Assembly (NCBI RefSeq): GCF_041154485.1
Contig: NZ_AP028669.1
Location: 1,240,001-1,304,000, forward strand
Direction of reading: 5' to 3'
DNA: 64,000 nt
Source: Variovorax sp. V93
GTDB lineage: Bacteria > Pseudomonadota > Gammaproteobacteria > Burkholderiales > Burkholderiaceae_C
Shown here: positions 28,710-37,516 of the stretch, piece after piece
Numbering within the stretch: the stretch's first letter is position 1
How the letters are laid out: the number at the start of each line of letters is the position of its first letter
Made by a program: the position numbers and the translations under genes
Notes under the pieces: generated by a model
Seen by the model: only the letters and a program-made list of their open reading frames with translations
The model's database searches: none
Told to the model about the DNA's origin: nothing

Positions 28710-28775
28710 TCCTGCAATGAGAGTTCTCAAGCTGCAAATTTGCCTCCGCTTCCAATGTGAGAAGGGCGCATTCCT

Positions 28776-29489
28776 ATGACGAATTTCCGCCATGAAGAGT
28801 CGATGGCACCCGCAGGCGACGAAGCGATCGGCGCCATTGCGAATGACGTCGCATGGACGAGGGTGCAGCATCCCGCGATGCTGCGCGCCGGGAAAAGAGC
28901 GGTGGACGTTGCCGCTGCGCTGTTCTTTTTCTGCGCCTTCGGCTGGCTTTACGTCCTGATCGCCCTGGGCGTGTTCATCACTTCCGGAGCGCCTGTCCTG
29001 TATTCCCAGCCGCGCTTCGGGCGGGGAGGGCGCGTGTTCAAGTTCTACAAGTTCCGCTCGATGCTGCCGAACTCCGCCCAGATCCTCGAGGAGCATTTGC
29101 GGAACGACCCGGTCGCGCGCCAGCAGTGGGACGACTATCAAAAGCTCGAAAACGACCCGCGCATCACGCGCTTCGGCAAGTTCATCCGCAAGACCAGCCT
29201 GGACGAGCTGCCGCAGTTCTGGAATGTGCTCGTGGGCGACATGAGCCTGGTCGGACCCCGGCCGTGCATGCTCGACCAGAAGGTCCTGTACGGGGCGGAC
29301 TGGTCGTTCTATTGCGCCGTCCGGCCCGGCATCACGGGCCTGTGGCAGGTCAGCGGGCGCAACCAGCTGAGCTACAAGAAACGCGTCGCGCTGGATGTCG
29401 CCTACGTCGAGACGCTCTCGGTCGGCCGGGACATCGGCATCTTCATCAGGACCATCTGGGTGGTCGCCGTGGGCCACGGGTCGCGATGA
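28776..29489 (+). CDS. undecaprenyl-phosphate sugar phosphotransferase (short HPT)
   Basis: Initiating enzyme (237 aa) that loads the first sugar-1-phosphate onto undecaprenyl phosphate. It has only one membrane segment (VDVAAALFFFCAFGWLYVL, about 45-70), so it is the catalytic core type without the four-helix N-terminus of WbaP. Catalytic motifs are KFYKFRSM, the KFIRKTSLDELPQFWNVL segment and DMSLVGPRP; RPGITGLWQVSGR follows near 190. The start at 28776 is preceded by a long leader. Confidence 0.94.
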   Translation: MTNFRHEESMAPAGDEAIGAIANDVAWTRVQHPAMLRAGKRAVDVAAALFFFCAFGWLYVLIALGVFITSGAPVLYSQPRFGRGGRVFKFYKFRSMLPNSAQILEEHLRNDPVARQQWDDYQKLENDPRITRFGKFIRKTSLDELPQFWNVLVGDMSLVGPRPCMLDQKVLYGADWSFYCAVRPGITGLWQVSGRNQLSYKKRVALDVAYVETLSVGRDIGIFIRTIWVVAVGHGSR

Positions 29490-29528
29490 GCGGCCTGGCT
29501 TCGAAGGCAATCGAGCTTTGATTCACAG

Positions 29529-30677
29529 ATGAAAAAGATCCTTATCTGCGCCGTGCCCTTCAGCGACAACCTGGGCGACGGAGTCATCGCGGCTTCCCTG
29601 GCTCATATTGCGGGCCTGAAGTATCCGCAGGCCAGGGTCGAATTCCTGGACATTGCCGGCCGGCTCGGCTTCGAGGAAGAAAACCTGCGTGGCGGCGGCG
29701 CATTCCGGCTCTTTGCGAAGCTACCTTCGTTCATCAGGTCGGTGATCGTGTTCCTGTATTGCCTCAAGGGCTATTTTCTCGGCTGGCGGAAAAACTGGAA
29801 GGCCGCGGTGGACGACGCGGACCTGATCGTCATTGGCGGCGGCCAGCTGTTTTGCGACGTGGCGCTCAATTTTCCGGCAAAGCTGTTTCTCCTGAGCAGG
29901 CTGCTGCGTGGAAAGAAGGTGGTGGTCCTGTCGGTCGGGGTGACGGCGAAATGGTCCTTTCTCGGGCGCTTTCTCGTCGGGCGATTCCTGAAAAATGCGA
30001 GGCCCGCCTTCTACGCCACGCGCGACCAGGAATCGGCCAGCAACCTGCACCATTACTTCCGAATTCCGAGAAGCGACATACAGGTCGTGCCGGACCCGGC
30101 GCTCATTTGTGCCGACGCTTTTTCGGAAGAGCTTTCGCCGGAAAAAAACTGGGACATCGGAATTTGCGTCAGCAGCCTCGATGCCCTGGTCATGAATTCC
30201 GAATACGAAGGCTCCAATTCAACGCAGTCAGCCAAGTTTTTTGCCGCCCTGGCCGAATCATTGCGGGCCGAGGGAAAGCGGGTGCTTTATTTCACGAATG
30301 GCGCCTCCGAAGACAACAAGGTCCTGGAAGAAATTTCGTCGGCCTCCGATGCGCCGAAATCGATTTTTCTCGTTCCCCGGCACCCGGACGAACTCGTTGC
30401 CTTGATCAGCGCGTGCTCGTGCATCGTGGCCCACCGGCTGCACGCGAATATCGTGGCCTACGGTTTGAACATTCCGTCCATAGGAATGAATTGGGACAAG
30501 AAGGTGGAGTCGTTTTTCGAACTGACCGGCAGAAAGCGCTACCTCTTCGACTTGTCGCCCCGGGTCGAAAAGCTGGGTACCTCGGTGCTGGGCCTGCTCG
30601 ATGACCGGCACCCGGACCGGAAAGCGCTCGACGCCTTGAGAAGCCAGGTGGTGGCCGGTATCCATGCATTGATCTGA
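29529..30677 (+). CDS. polysaccharide pyruvyl transferase family protein
   Basis: Cytoplasmic enzyme (382 aa) of the CsaB/ExoV-type family that adds a pyruvate ketal to a sugar of the repeat unit. Family features are the N-terminal VPFSDNLGDGVIAASL, the VIGGGQLFCD loop with a following long helix, VVLSVGV, and the C-terminal SCIVAHRLHANIVAYGLNIPSIGMNWDKK. Pyruvylation would make the polymer acidic. It overlaps the next gene by one base (TGATG). Confidence 0.88.
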   Translation: MKKILICAVPFSDNLGDGVIAASLAHIAGLKYPQARVEFLDIAGRLGFEEENLRGGGAFRLFAKLPSFIRSVIVFLYCLKGYFLGWRKNWKAAVDDADLIVIGGGQLFCDVALNFPAKLFLLSRLLRGKKVVVLSVGVTAKWSFLGRFLVGRFLKNARPAFYATRDQESASNLHHYFRIPRSDIQVVPDPALICADAFSEELSPEKNWDIGICVSSLDALVMNSEYEGSNSTQSAKFFAALAESLRAEGKRVLYFTNGASEDNKVLEEISSASDAPKSIFLVPRHPDELVALISACSCIVAHRLHANIVAYGLNIPSIGMNWDKKVESFFELTGRKRYLFDLSPRVEKLGTSVLGLLDDRHPDRKALDALRSQVVAGIHALI

Positions 30678-31756
30678 TGGGCACCTCTATGAAGATATTG
30701 CACGTTGCCGAAACGCTCAAGGGCGGGCTCGAAACCTATCTTCGGCTGGTTTCGGGTTTTCAGCAGAACTCTCCGGTGATCAGCCAGGCCAAATTCATAT
30801 TGCCCGGCCCGGTGGAGTGGCTGAATTCCCAGGACACGCATGTGGTTCCCACGGCCCGCAGTCCTCTTGCCCTTGCGAGCTACGCCGCCGAGATCAAGAA
30901 AATCATCCGTTCGGAGCGCCCCGCGGTTCTTCACCTGCACAGCTCGATTCCGGGCGGAATCGTTCGCGCCTTGGCGCTGCTCGGCCAGGTGCCGGCCGAG
31001 ACAAAGATTGTCTATTGCTCGCACGGCTGGGCCTTCGACCAGGTCGGGCCCGCGTACAAGAAGTCGATCTATCGATGGATCGAATGGCTGCTTTCCCATT
31101 GGAGCGACGCGATCATCTGCATCAGCGGCCACGAGTTCCGTGTTGCCGAGAAATTCGGCATCAAGCGGTGCAAGTGCATTCCGAACGGAATTCAGCCCAT
31201 CGCTCCCATTTCGGAAAACACGGTGGCTCCCAAGGTCCCGGCACGGCCCCGGAGGGTTCTTTTCGTGGGGCGGCTCGACCGGCAGAAGGGCATCGACGCC
31301 CTGCTCGACGCCTATGCCCGCGTCCAGCCCGGCTTCAAGCTCGTGATCGTGGGCGGAGCCGTCAGAAACGATCTTTCCCTTGCACGCTCGAGCGAAATCG
31401 AGTTCGCCGGATGGCTCGAGAAGGACGAACTCGAAGAAGCCTACAGATCGTGCGACGCAGTCATCGTTCCCTCCCGGTGGGAAGGCTTCGGCCTCGTCGC
31501 GGTCGAGGCCATGGCCCGGAGCAAGCCGGTTTTTGCGTCCGCCGTGGGCGGTCTCGTCGATATCGTCGAAGACAACAGGAACGGACGGCTGTTTTCGCTC
31601 GACGCACTGGACGACGTGCTGCGCGAGATCGACCGGATCTCCGATGAGGAATTGCAACGGATGGGGCGTGCCGGGCGTGAGATTTTCGAGGAGAAATACA
31701 CCGCCGACCGAATGAACGCCGCCATCCTGGACTTGTACAAGGAGTCGGTACAGTGA
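30677..31756 (+). CDS. glycosyltransferase family 4 protein
   Basis: GT-B fold glycosyltransferase (359 aa) that probably adds a sugar to the lipid-linked repeat unit. The N-terminal Glyco_transf_4 domain begins ILHVAETLKGGLETYL, and the C-terminal domain has RVLFVGRLDRQKGIDALL and the catalytic PSRWEGFGLVAVEAMA (EX7E motif). A second ATG at 30689 would remove four residues. It is the only classical glycosyltransferase in the cluster besides the initiating enzyme. It overlaps the glycosidase gene by 4 bases. Confidence 0.92.
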   Translation: MGTSMKILHVAETLKGGLETYLRLVSGFQQNSPVISQAKFILPGPVEWLNSQDTHVVPTARSPLALASYAAEIKKIIRSERPAVLHLHSSIPGGIVRALALLGQVPAETKIVYCSHGWAFDQVGPAYKKSIYRWIEWLLSHWSDAIICISGHEFRVAEKFGIKRCKCIPNGIQPIAPISENTVAPKVPARPRRVLFVGRLDRQKGIDALLDAYARVQPGFKLVIVGGAVRNDLSLARSSEIEFAGWLEKDELEEAYRSCDAVIVPSRWEGFGLVAVEAMARSKPVFASAVGGLVDIVEDNRNGRLFSLDALDDVLREIDRISDEELQRMGRAGREIFEEKYTADRMNAAILDLYKESVQ

Positions 31757-33033
31757 TGAAGCCTTCATCTTTTTCTTCGGCGGCAGGGCGTTTGCTGAGT
31801 GCTTTCAGGCTGCTGTGCGCGTCGGCGGCGCTGGCGGCCGTGGCCTGCCCGGCGCAGGCGCGCGGCATTGCCGAACTGGGCACGGAATATCCGGTCGCGC
31901 TGAGCGTGCAGATCGACCCGGCCACCATCTCGAACGAGGACCTGAACGAGATCAGGGCATCGGGCTTCGAATTCGTGAGATTCGGCGCGCGGCCGCCGCT
32001 GAAGAGCGTCAACCCGGCATCGGTCGACTATTCGGACCTGATCAAGCGCGTGAAAAACGCCAAGCTCCAGGCGATCGTGACCTTGTTCGGGGGCCGCGAG
32101 ATCTGGGGGCAGAGTCCGGCGGAAGCGGGCGAGGGGCAGCGCGAAAAACTGTTTGCCAAGTTCGCGCTCGAGTTCATGAGCGCGCACGCGGCCGATGTCG
32201 CCGTCTGGGAATTGTGGAACGAGCCCGATCACAAGACCTTCCTGAACCCGGCGCTTTTCTCGAGCTTTGAAACCGCGACCGCCGAGTTCTGCCGCAGCAT
32301 CGCGCAGATGAAGACGCCGCCGAAGATCGTCATGGGATTCGGCTTTGCGAAGCTCCCCTTCAGCCCCGGCCAGGTTCCGCCGCAGCTCGAGAATGCCTTC
32401 GTGTCGGCGGCCAAGGCCGACTGCCTGACGGACATATCGATCCATCCCTACCGCTCCATTCCGGAAACCGCCATTGCGGACTATGGAAAGCTGCGCGCGA
32501 AGCTCGACCAGCAGCAGCTCGGAAAGATCGGAATCGTCGCCTCCGAATGGGGCTATGCGTCCTACCTGCCGGTCCGGGATCGCAACACCCAGGCTTCGCT
32601 GATCCTGCGGGAATACCTGACCAACGTGGCCGCGGGCATCAAGCTGCTGAACCTCTATGCCTGGCAGGACCGGGGAACCTCCGTCATTTCGAGGGAGGAC
32701 AATTTCGGCCTCAAGTCGAAGGGCGGCGAGAAGAAGGAGGCCTTTTCGAGCCTCACCGAATTCCTCAGGATCGCCCGGAATTCGAAGAAGGTTTCATATC
32801 AGAGCAATGCCGGCCTGAACAAGCTGGTGCTGAGCCGCGGAAATTCCTTGCTGCACGTGGTGTGGACGCAAAGCGCCGAGCAGAACGTGCTGGTTCCGGC
32901 CGAGAAGGGGAAGAAGTGCACGCGGGTCGACTTCTTCCCGCAAGTGCGTCACGGAAGCTGCGGCAGCCCCGTCGATGGGGGCTTTGCTGCCAAGGCCACC
33001 GACTATCCGGTCCTGCTTTCCATTTCGGATTAG
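31753..33033 (+). CDS. secreted clan GH-A glycosidase, PslG-like
   Basis: A 426-aa protein with an N-terminal signal peptide (cleavage after PAQA) and a TIM-barrel glycosidase domain. The predicted acid/base Glu157 is in VWELWNEPDH and the predicted nucleophile Glu265 in VASEWGYAS; the 108-residue gap is close to that between the two catalytic Glu of PslG. LFGGREIWGQ and DISIHPYRS also fit the GH39-like layout. It is likely periplasmic and may trim or clear polymer during export. About 90 C-terminal residues (from about 340) form a small beta domain. The family assignment is by eye. Confidence 0.8.
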   Translation: MMKPSSFSSAAGRLLSAFRLLCASAALAAVACPAQARGIAELGTEYPVALSVQIDPATISNEDLNEIRASGFEFVRFGARPPLKSVNPASVDYSDLIKRVKNAKLQAIVTLFGGREIWGQSPAEAGEGQREKLFAKFALEFMSAHAADVAVWELWNEPDHKTFLNPALFSSFETATAEFCRSIAQMKTPPKIVMGFGFAKLPFSPGQVPPQLENAFVSAAKADCLTDISIHPYRSIPETAIADYGKLRAKLDQQQLGKIGIVASEWGYASYLPVRDRNTQASLILREYLTNVAAGIKLLNLYAWQDRGTSVISREDNFGLKSKGGEKKEAFSSLTEFLRIARNSKKVSYQSNAGLNKLVLSRGNSLLHVVWTQSAEQNVLVPAEKGKKCTRVDFFPQVRHGSCGSPVDGGFAAKATDYPVLLSISD

Positions 33034-33049
33034 GGTGAACAGGCCCAGG

Positions 33050-34279
33050 ATGGCGTCCCTGTCCGGAATTCGAAAGCGCCTCGCAGGTCCGATCTATGCA
33101 GTTGCAGACCAGTGCATCTACAGCGCGAGCCAGCTGCTGCTGAGCTTCGCGCTGGCGCGGGCGCTGTCGCCCTCCGATTTCGGCATTGCCTCGGCGTTCC
33201 TGGCGATCGTCAGCTTCCAGTACATCGTGCATACCGCAGTGGTGCACGAGCCGCTGCTGATCAAGCGCTATTACGCGGGCCGATCCGCCGCCTGGTGGAG
33301 CTGGGCGCTCGTGTTGGCGGTCTCCATTGCCGGCTTCCTGGCCTGGCAGTTCACGAGTTTTCCGGGCCCGCTGAGCTGGGCCGGCGTGGCCCTGATCGCG
33401 GGCTATGAAATATTCTGGATTTCCCGAAGCATCCTGCTCGTGGGACGCCGCTACCTGGTGCTCTGTGCATCCGGCGTGCTGATCTGCATTGGATACGTGG
33501 CGGTCCTGATCGGCCTGAAGCCTGCCTCATGGACGCAGGCGCTGCTGTGGATTGCCGTCATCCAGCTGCCCTTTGCCTTCCTGGTGGCGATGAGCCTGCG
33601 CCATGTGATGGCACCGCTGCCGGCCGCGGCCAACGCCCAGGCCCTGACGCTCGGGGAGGCCGCCAGCTACGGCTGGAAGGCAAGCCTTTCGCAGTTCATG
33701 AGCTGGATCATGACGGGAGGCGCCATCCTGCTGCTGGGTTCCTCCGCGGACTCGGCGCAGGGCGGGCTGCTGAAGATCTACATCACCTTCCTGCTGCCGA
33801 TGCAGTACGTGCTGCTTGCGCTGGGCTACTACATCCTGCCAAGGCTGGCGGCCAACTGGACGTCCGATCGGCGCAGGGACGCCTTTCGCCTGTTCGTCAA
33901 GTTCGTCGTCTTCGGTTTTGTGGTGGCCGAGATCGGCGGCATCCTCCTGGGCCTGCTGGGCCCGTACCTCGTGGTCCTGGCCTTCGGCAAGAACTACGGC
34001 GGAATGGATTTTTCGCCGTTCTTCTACGCGCCCGCCATCTTCGGCCTGACGATGTGCCTGCGCACGGGTTTCAGGGCCGCCGGCCGGCCTGGTGCGCTTC
34101 TGTGGTGCTCGATCTTCGGTGCGCTGGTGTTCGCTGCGGCCATGCTCGCGGCCACACCGCCCATTTCCTACATCCAGACCATCAACGCCATGACGCTGGG
34201 CTTTGCCTGCATGGCGGTCGTGATGATGGCCTGGCTGTTCTTCATCATGCGCGGCGCCGCTGCGGCGCCAGCCCGCTGA
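33050..34279 (+). CDS. Wzx-like polysaccharide flippase
   Basis: Polytopic inner-membrane protein (409 aa) of the polysaccharide_synt/MATE-like group with about 12 hydrophobic segments. It begins with the family pattern GPIYAVADQCIYSASQLLLSFALARALSPSDFG, corresponding to the first helices of O-antigen translocases. It should flip the lipid-linked unit across the inner membrane. The start is uncertain: ATG at 33050 was chosen, and GTG at 33035, directly after the preceding stop, is an alternative. It is the last gene of the operon. Confidence 0.85.
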   Translation: MASLSGIRKRLAGPIYAVADQCIYSASQLLLSFALARALSPSDFGIASAFLAIVSFQYIVHTAVVHEPLLIKRYYAGRSAAWWSWALVLAVSIAGFLAWQFTSFPGPLSWAGVALIAGYEIFWISRSILLVGRRYLVLCASGVLICIGYVAVLIGLKPASWTQALLWIAVIQLPFAFLVAMSLRHVMAPLPAAANAQALTLGEAASYGWKASLSQFMSWIMTGGAILLLGSSADSAQGGLLKIYITFLLPMQYVLLALGYYILPRLAANWTSDRRRDAFRLFVKFVVFGFVVAEIGGILLGLLGPYLVVLAFGKNYGGMDFSPFFYAPAIFGLTMCLRTGFRAAGRPGALLWCSIFGALVFAAAMLAATPPISYIQTINAMTLGFACMAVVMMAWLFFIMRGAAAAPAR

Positions 34280-34338
34280 GCCGGCAACGCATGAAAACGG
34301 TTCAGCCCTAGTTCAGGCTCAGCCCTGGTTCGGAAACA

Positions 34339-34425
34339 CCGCGGAACCGGCTCTGCCGGGCCGCTGGTGTGGCCCCCTCGAGGGGGAGTCGAGCGGCACG
34401 AAGCGAGCGAGGGGCGGGGGTGGGC
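34339..34425. repeat. GC-rich dispersed repeat, copy A
   Basis: A block made of short palindromes: CCGCGGAACCGG...CCGGGCCGC (34339-34364), CCCCCTCGAGGGGG (34373-34386) and CGAGCGGC...GCGAGCG. The first 26 bases match, with one mismatch, the reverse complement of 48527-48552. It lies between the convergent flippase and YjbH-fusion genes, so it may act as a bidirectional end of transcription. Confidence 0.65.
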
Positions 34426-34426
34426 C

Positions 34427-37400
34427 CTACCGCCGCTCGAAGTTCAGGATGTTGTCGCCCGTGCGCGGCGTGCCGCTGTCCGGCGGTGCGAACTTGTAGG
34501 CGCTCGGGTCGCGGGCCGAGGTCATCTCGTAGAGCGGGTGGATCCGGCCGAGCCGCGCACCGCCGTCGCGCACCAGCGGCGCCCAGGCGAAGTTGGCGGT
34601 GAACTTGTTCGAACGCGGCAGCAGCGCGTCGAAGGGCACGGAAAGATAGATGCCCTTGTCGAAGCTGCCTTCGCCGAACTGCCTGGCCGAAACATTGGTC
34701 TTGGTGGCATAGGCGCCGAGCACCACGCCGTTGTCGAAGCGGCGGCTGATGTCGATGGTGACGCCGCGGTCGCCCGCCAGGTACTGGCCCGCGCTGATCT
34801 TGGCCAGCACGCCGTTCCAGCCGGTGTCCCAGTAGAGCGTGGCGTGGCCGGTGTTCACCTTGTAGTCGCGCAGGCCGAAGTCCTGTTCGAAGTCGCGCTG
34901 GCGCACGTGGTTGAAGTCGACGCCGAAGGCGATCCGGCTGCGCCATGGCCGGTAGAGCCACTCCGCACCGACGCCCGCATACATGGCTTCCAGTGCACCG
35001 CCGTACACGCTGTAGTACTGATTGTCGGAAAGCCTGCCCACGTGCGTCAGCTGGAGCACCGGCATGGTCAGGCGCTTGGACGTGACGTACTCGCGCTGGA
35101 GGGTTCGCACGCGGGGCAGGTTGCTGCCCGCCGTGTAGGTGAACTTGTCGAAGTTGTCGATCAGGCGCAGGTTCAGCGCGCCGTTGACCCAGGTGCTGGG
35201 CGTGAAGCGGTATTCCGCCACCGCCTGCACGCCGATCTGGTAGAGCAGGAATGCGTTGGGCCCGCCGAGGATCTGGCCGAGGCTGGGCGTGAGGCCGATG
35301 CTGAACTTGTCGCTGCGGCGCTCCCACGGGCCAAGGGCCTTGTTGTCGGCCGTGGCGGAGGAGGAGGCTGCGGATGCGGCCGCAATGTTGGCGCTGCTGC
35401 CCGGCGGAACGAAGGTGGCCGGATCGCCCGAGCCCACGGGCGGGGGCGCATAGTCGCGCTGGCTGGCCGCGCGAACCTCGCCGGGCGTCTGCGCCTGGTA
35501 GTGCGCCGTCACCCATTCGTTGCGGTTGACCACTTGCGCGTGCATCGGCAGGCCCCGCTCCGAATAGTGGAGCACGAAGTTCTTGATCGAGGCCGGGGCA
35601 TCGCGATGCAGCACGGCAATGATCTTCTCGACCCGCACATCCCGGTAGACGGTGGCGCTTTCGGTGATCCACACATGCAGCATCTGGCCTTGCGGCGCGA
35701 TGCGCTGGATGGTCCAGTCGGTGCGGCTTTCGATGTCGGCCGCGGTGGCTGCCCAGCCCGGCGAAGCGGCGGGCGGGTCCGGCGAAAAGCTCGGCGCCGG
35801 CGGGTCTGCCGCCTTGGGCATCTGCATCGTGGCCAGGTTGGTCTGCAGCGTGACGCCCAGCATCACCTTGTTGCCGCGTTCGAAACCGGCCGAGAAAGTC
35901 ACGCCGGGCGAGTAGCGGTACTCCAGGCCGATGTTGAACGGGGAGCGCTGCCGCTGGGGGTTGTCGAGCGGCTCGTTCTTGTAGTCGTTGCCGTCGTATT
36001 CGAGCTTGAGCGTCAGCGGATCCCAGGGCGTGCGCCATTGCACGCCGCCAAAGAGCGCGGCCGGTCCGCGAAAGAGCCGGCCGAAGTTGGCGCCACCCCA
36101 GGTCGTCTCGCTCACGCGGGTCTTGAAGCGGCTGCTCAGCAAGCCGAAAGGGTTGCTGATGTTGCCGCTGCTCCCCAGGTAGCCCCAGCCGATGCCGAGG
36201 CTGAAATCCAGGTCGCCGTGGCGCTTGCTTGCCACCAGGTACTCGGACGAAAAGAGGCCGGTGCCGCCGATGTCGCGAAAGCCCAGCGCCACCTCGGGCA
36301 GGTAGGCCGACTCCTTCCACAGCCGCGCCTTCAGGTCGATGCTCTTGTCCTTGTAGCCCTGGTTGCTGAGGCCGATGCCGTAGATCCGGTTGCTGATGGA
36401 GGTGTAGCGAAAGCCCGCTTCCAGCCAATCCAGCGGCTGGAACATGACGTTCAGCCGCGAGTAGGGCGAGACGTGCGTGAGCGAGGTGCGCATGTCGCCG
36501 GCCTGGCCCATGCGCGCCGTGGGCGTCTGCAGCAGGCCGGTTTCGCCCCAGTCGTTGCCGCTCGTCTGGAGCGCGCGGTATTGCGGTGCCGCCTCGGGGC
36601 GCACGGAAATGGCGGTCGACGGCGCCGGCGCGGCGGGGGCCGGCGGTACGTCGGGCAAGGCCGGCAGGGCGGGTGCAGCGGGTGCGGTGATGGCGGCGGC
36701 CGGTACGGCCGCACCAGCCGAAGGCTGCAGGATCGCGCCGCCTTGCGGCGAAGGCCCTTGCGTGGCGAGAAACTTGATGATGCCCTCGGAGATCGCCTCC
36801 AGGTCGTCCATGCCGCGCGGCGCGGCCCAGATCCATGCGCCCGGCGCCGGCTCGTTCGAGGGATGCGCATTCCAGTGCGCCACGCCCACGCGGGCAGTGC
36901 GTCCGTCGGGTTGGGCGACCCAGGCCCAGTCGTGCCTGCCCTCGGGGCTGCAGGCGGCGACATAGTCCCAGGCCGTGCGGCCGGGTTCATGGACCACCTG
37001 GCAAAGCTGCCCATCGGGCTGCAGGACCGAGATGGTCTTCAGCACGGGCGGCGGCGCCACCAGCTGCTGGCCGGCCGTCAGCACCGGGTCTTCTTCCGGA
37101 TGCGCCTGGAGCCAGCGCGGATCGACGATGCCGAGCGCGACGCGGCCGGTCACCGGCAGGCCCTGCAGCCAGGCCATCAGCTGCTTGCGCCGGCCCTGCT
37201 CTTCGCGCGGCACGCGCCGGCTGGCGGCATCGAGCCGCAGCAGCAGGGTGTTCTTCAGAAACTGCTGCGCCAGGCGCTCTTGCGGGATGCGCCATGCCAA
37301 TCCCGGCGAAGCCGTTTCCGCCGGCTGGCGCAGCAGCCAGGCGCTCAGCCGCTCGCCGGGACGGATGTCTGCGTCGTCGGTGGGTGATTTGTTGTCGACG

Positions 37401-37516
37401 GGGCTGTTGCCCAAAGGCTGTGCGCCGGCGGCGCAACCCGCCGCCAGTGCGCAGGCCACCGCCGCGCGAAGAGGCCAGGGATGTCTGCCGAAGCCACGCA
37501 GGAGCGAACTGCTCAT
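34427..37516 (-). CDS. GfcC-YjbH fusion protein of exopolysaccharide assembly
   Basis: A 1029-aa envelope protein. A signal peptide (residues 1-33) is followed by a GfcC-like region (about 35-255: RPGERLSAWLLRQP, LQPDGQLCQVVHEPGRTAWDYVAAC), a Pro/Ala-rich linker (about 262-315) and a large YjbH domain from about 320 to the end, which should form an outer-membrane barrel (many alternating strands such as RYTSISNRIYGIG, ending YKFAPPDSG and ILNFERR). In E. coli these are separate genes (yjbG/gfcC and yjbH/gfcD). The ATG at 37516 overlaps the upstream stop (ATGA). It probably acts in secretion or anchoring of the polysaccharide. Confidence 0.85.
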   Translation of the reverse strand: MSSSLLRGFGRHPWPLRAAVACALAAGCAAGAQPLGNSPVDNKSPTDDADIRPGERLSAWLLRQPAETASPGLAWRIPQERLAQQFLKNTLLLRLDAASRRVPREEQGRRKQLMAWLQGLPVTGRVALGIVDPRWLQAHPEEDPVLTAGQQLVAPPPVLKTISVLQPDGQLCQVVHEPGRTAWDYVAACSPEGRHDWAWVAQPDGRTARVGVAHWNAHPSNEPAPGAWIWAAPRGMDDLEAISEGIIKFLATQGPSPQGGAILQPSAGAAVPAAAITAPAAPALPALPDVPPAPAAPAPSTAISVRPEAAPQYRALQTSGNDWGETGLLQTPTARMGQAGDMRTSLTHVSPYSRLNVMFQPLDWLEAGFRYTSISNRIYGIGLSNQGYKDKSIDLKARLWKESAYLPEVALGFRDIGGTGLFSSEYLVASKRHGDLDFSLGIGWGYLGSSGNISNPFGLLSSRFKTRVSETTWGGANFGRLFRGPAALFGGVQWRTPWDPLTLKLEYDGNDYKNEPLDNPQRQRSPFNIGLEYRYSPGVTFSAGFERGNKVMLGVTLQTNLATMQMPKAADPPAPSFSPDPPAASPGWAATAADIESRTDWTIQRIAPQGQMLHVWITESATVYRDVRVEKIIAVLHRDAPASIKNFVLHYSERGLPMHAQVVNRNEWVTAHYQAQTPGEVRAASQRDYAPPPVGSGDPATFVPPGSSANIAAASAASSSATADNKALGPWERRSDKFSIGLTPSLGQILGGPNAFLLYQIGVQAVAEYRFTPSTWVNGALNLRLIDNFDKFTYTAGSNLPRVRTLQREYVTSKRLTMPVLQLTHVGRLSDNQYYSVYGGALEAMYAGVGAEWLYRPWRSRIAFGVDFNHVRQRDFEQDFGLRDYKVNTGHATLYWDTGWNGVLAKISAGQYLAGDRGVTIDISRRFDNGVVLGAYATKTNVSARQFGEGSFDKGIYLSVPFDALLPRSNKFTANFAWAPLVRDGGARLGRIHPLYEMTSARDPSAYKFAPPDSGTPRTGDNILNFERR

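Larger units (their letters stand above)
28434..28775 (+). other. 342-base gap with CRP-type site and hairpin-rich leader
   Basis: A long non-coding gap inside an otherwise tightly packed operon. It starts AT-rich and carries the palindrome at 28469-28484. A TAATAA at 28518-28523 could be a -10 element, which would give a leader of about 245 bases. The second half can fold into several hairpins (28627-28709). No good small ORF with a ribosome-binding site was seen. Confidence 0.5.

Noticed and set aside
34367..37387. Thousand-codon frame on the + strand opposite the YjbH fusion gene
   Set aside because: No domains, Arg/Ala/Val-rich; the minus-strand frame has a signal peptide, a coupled start and family motifs.
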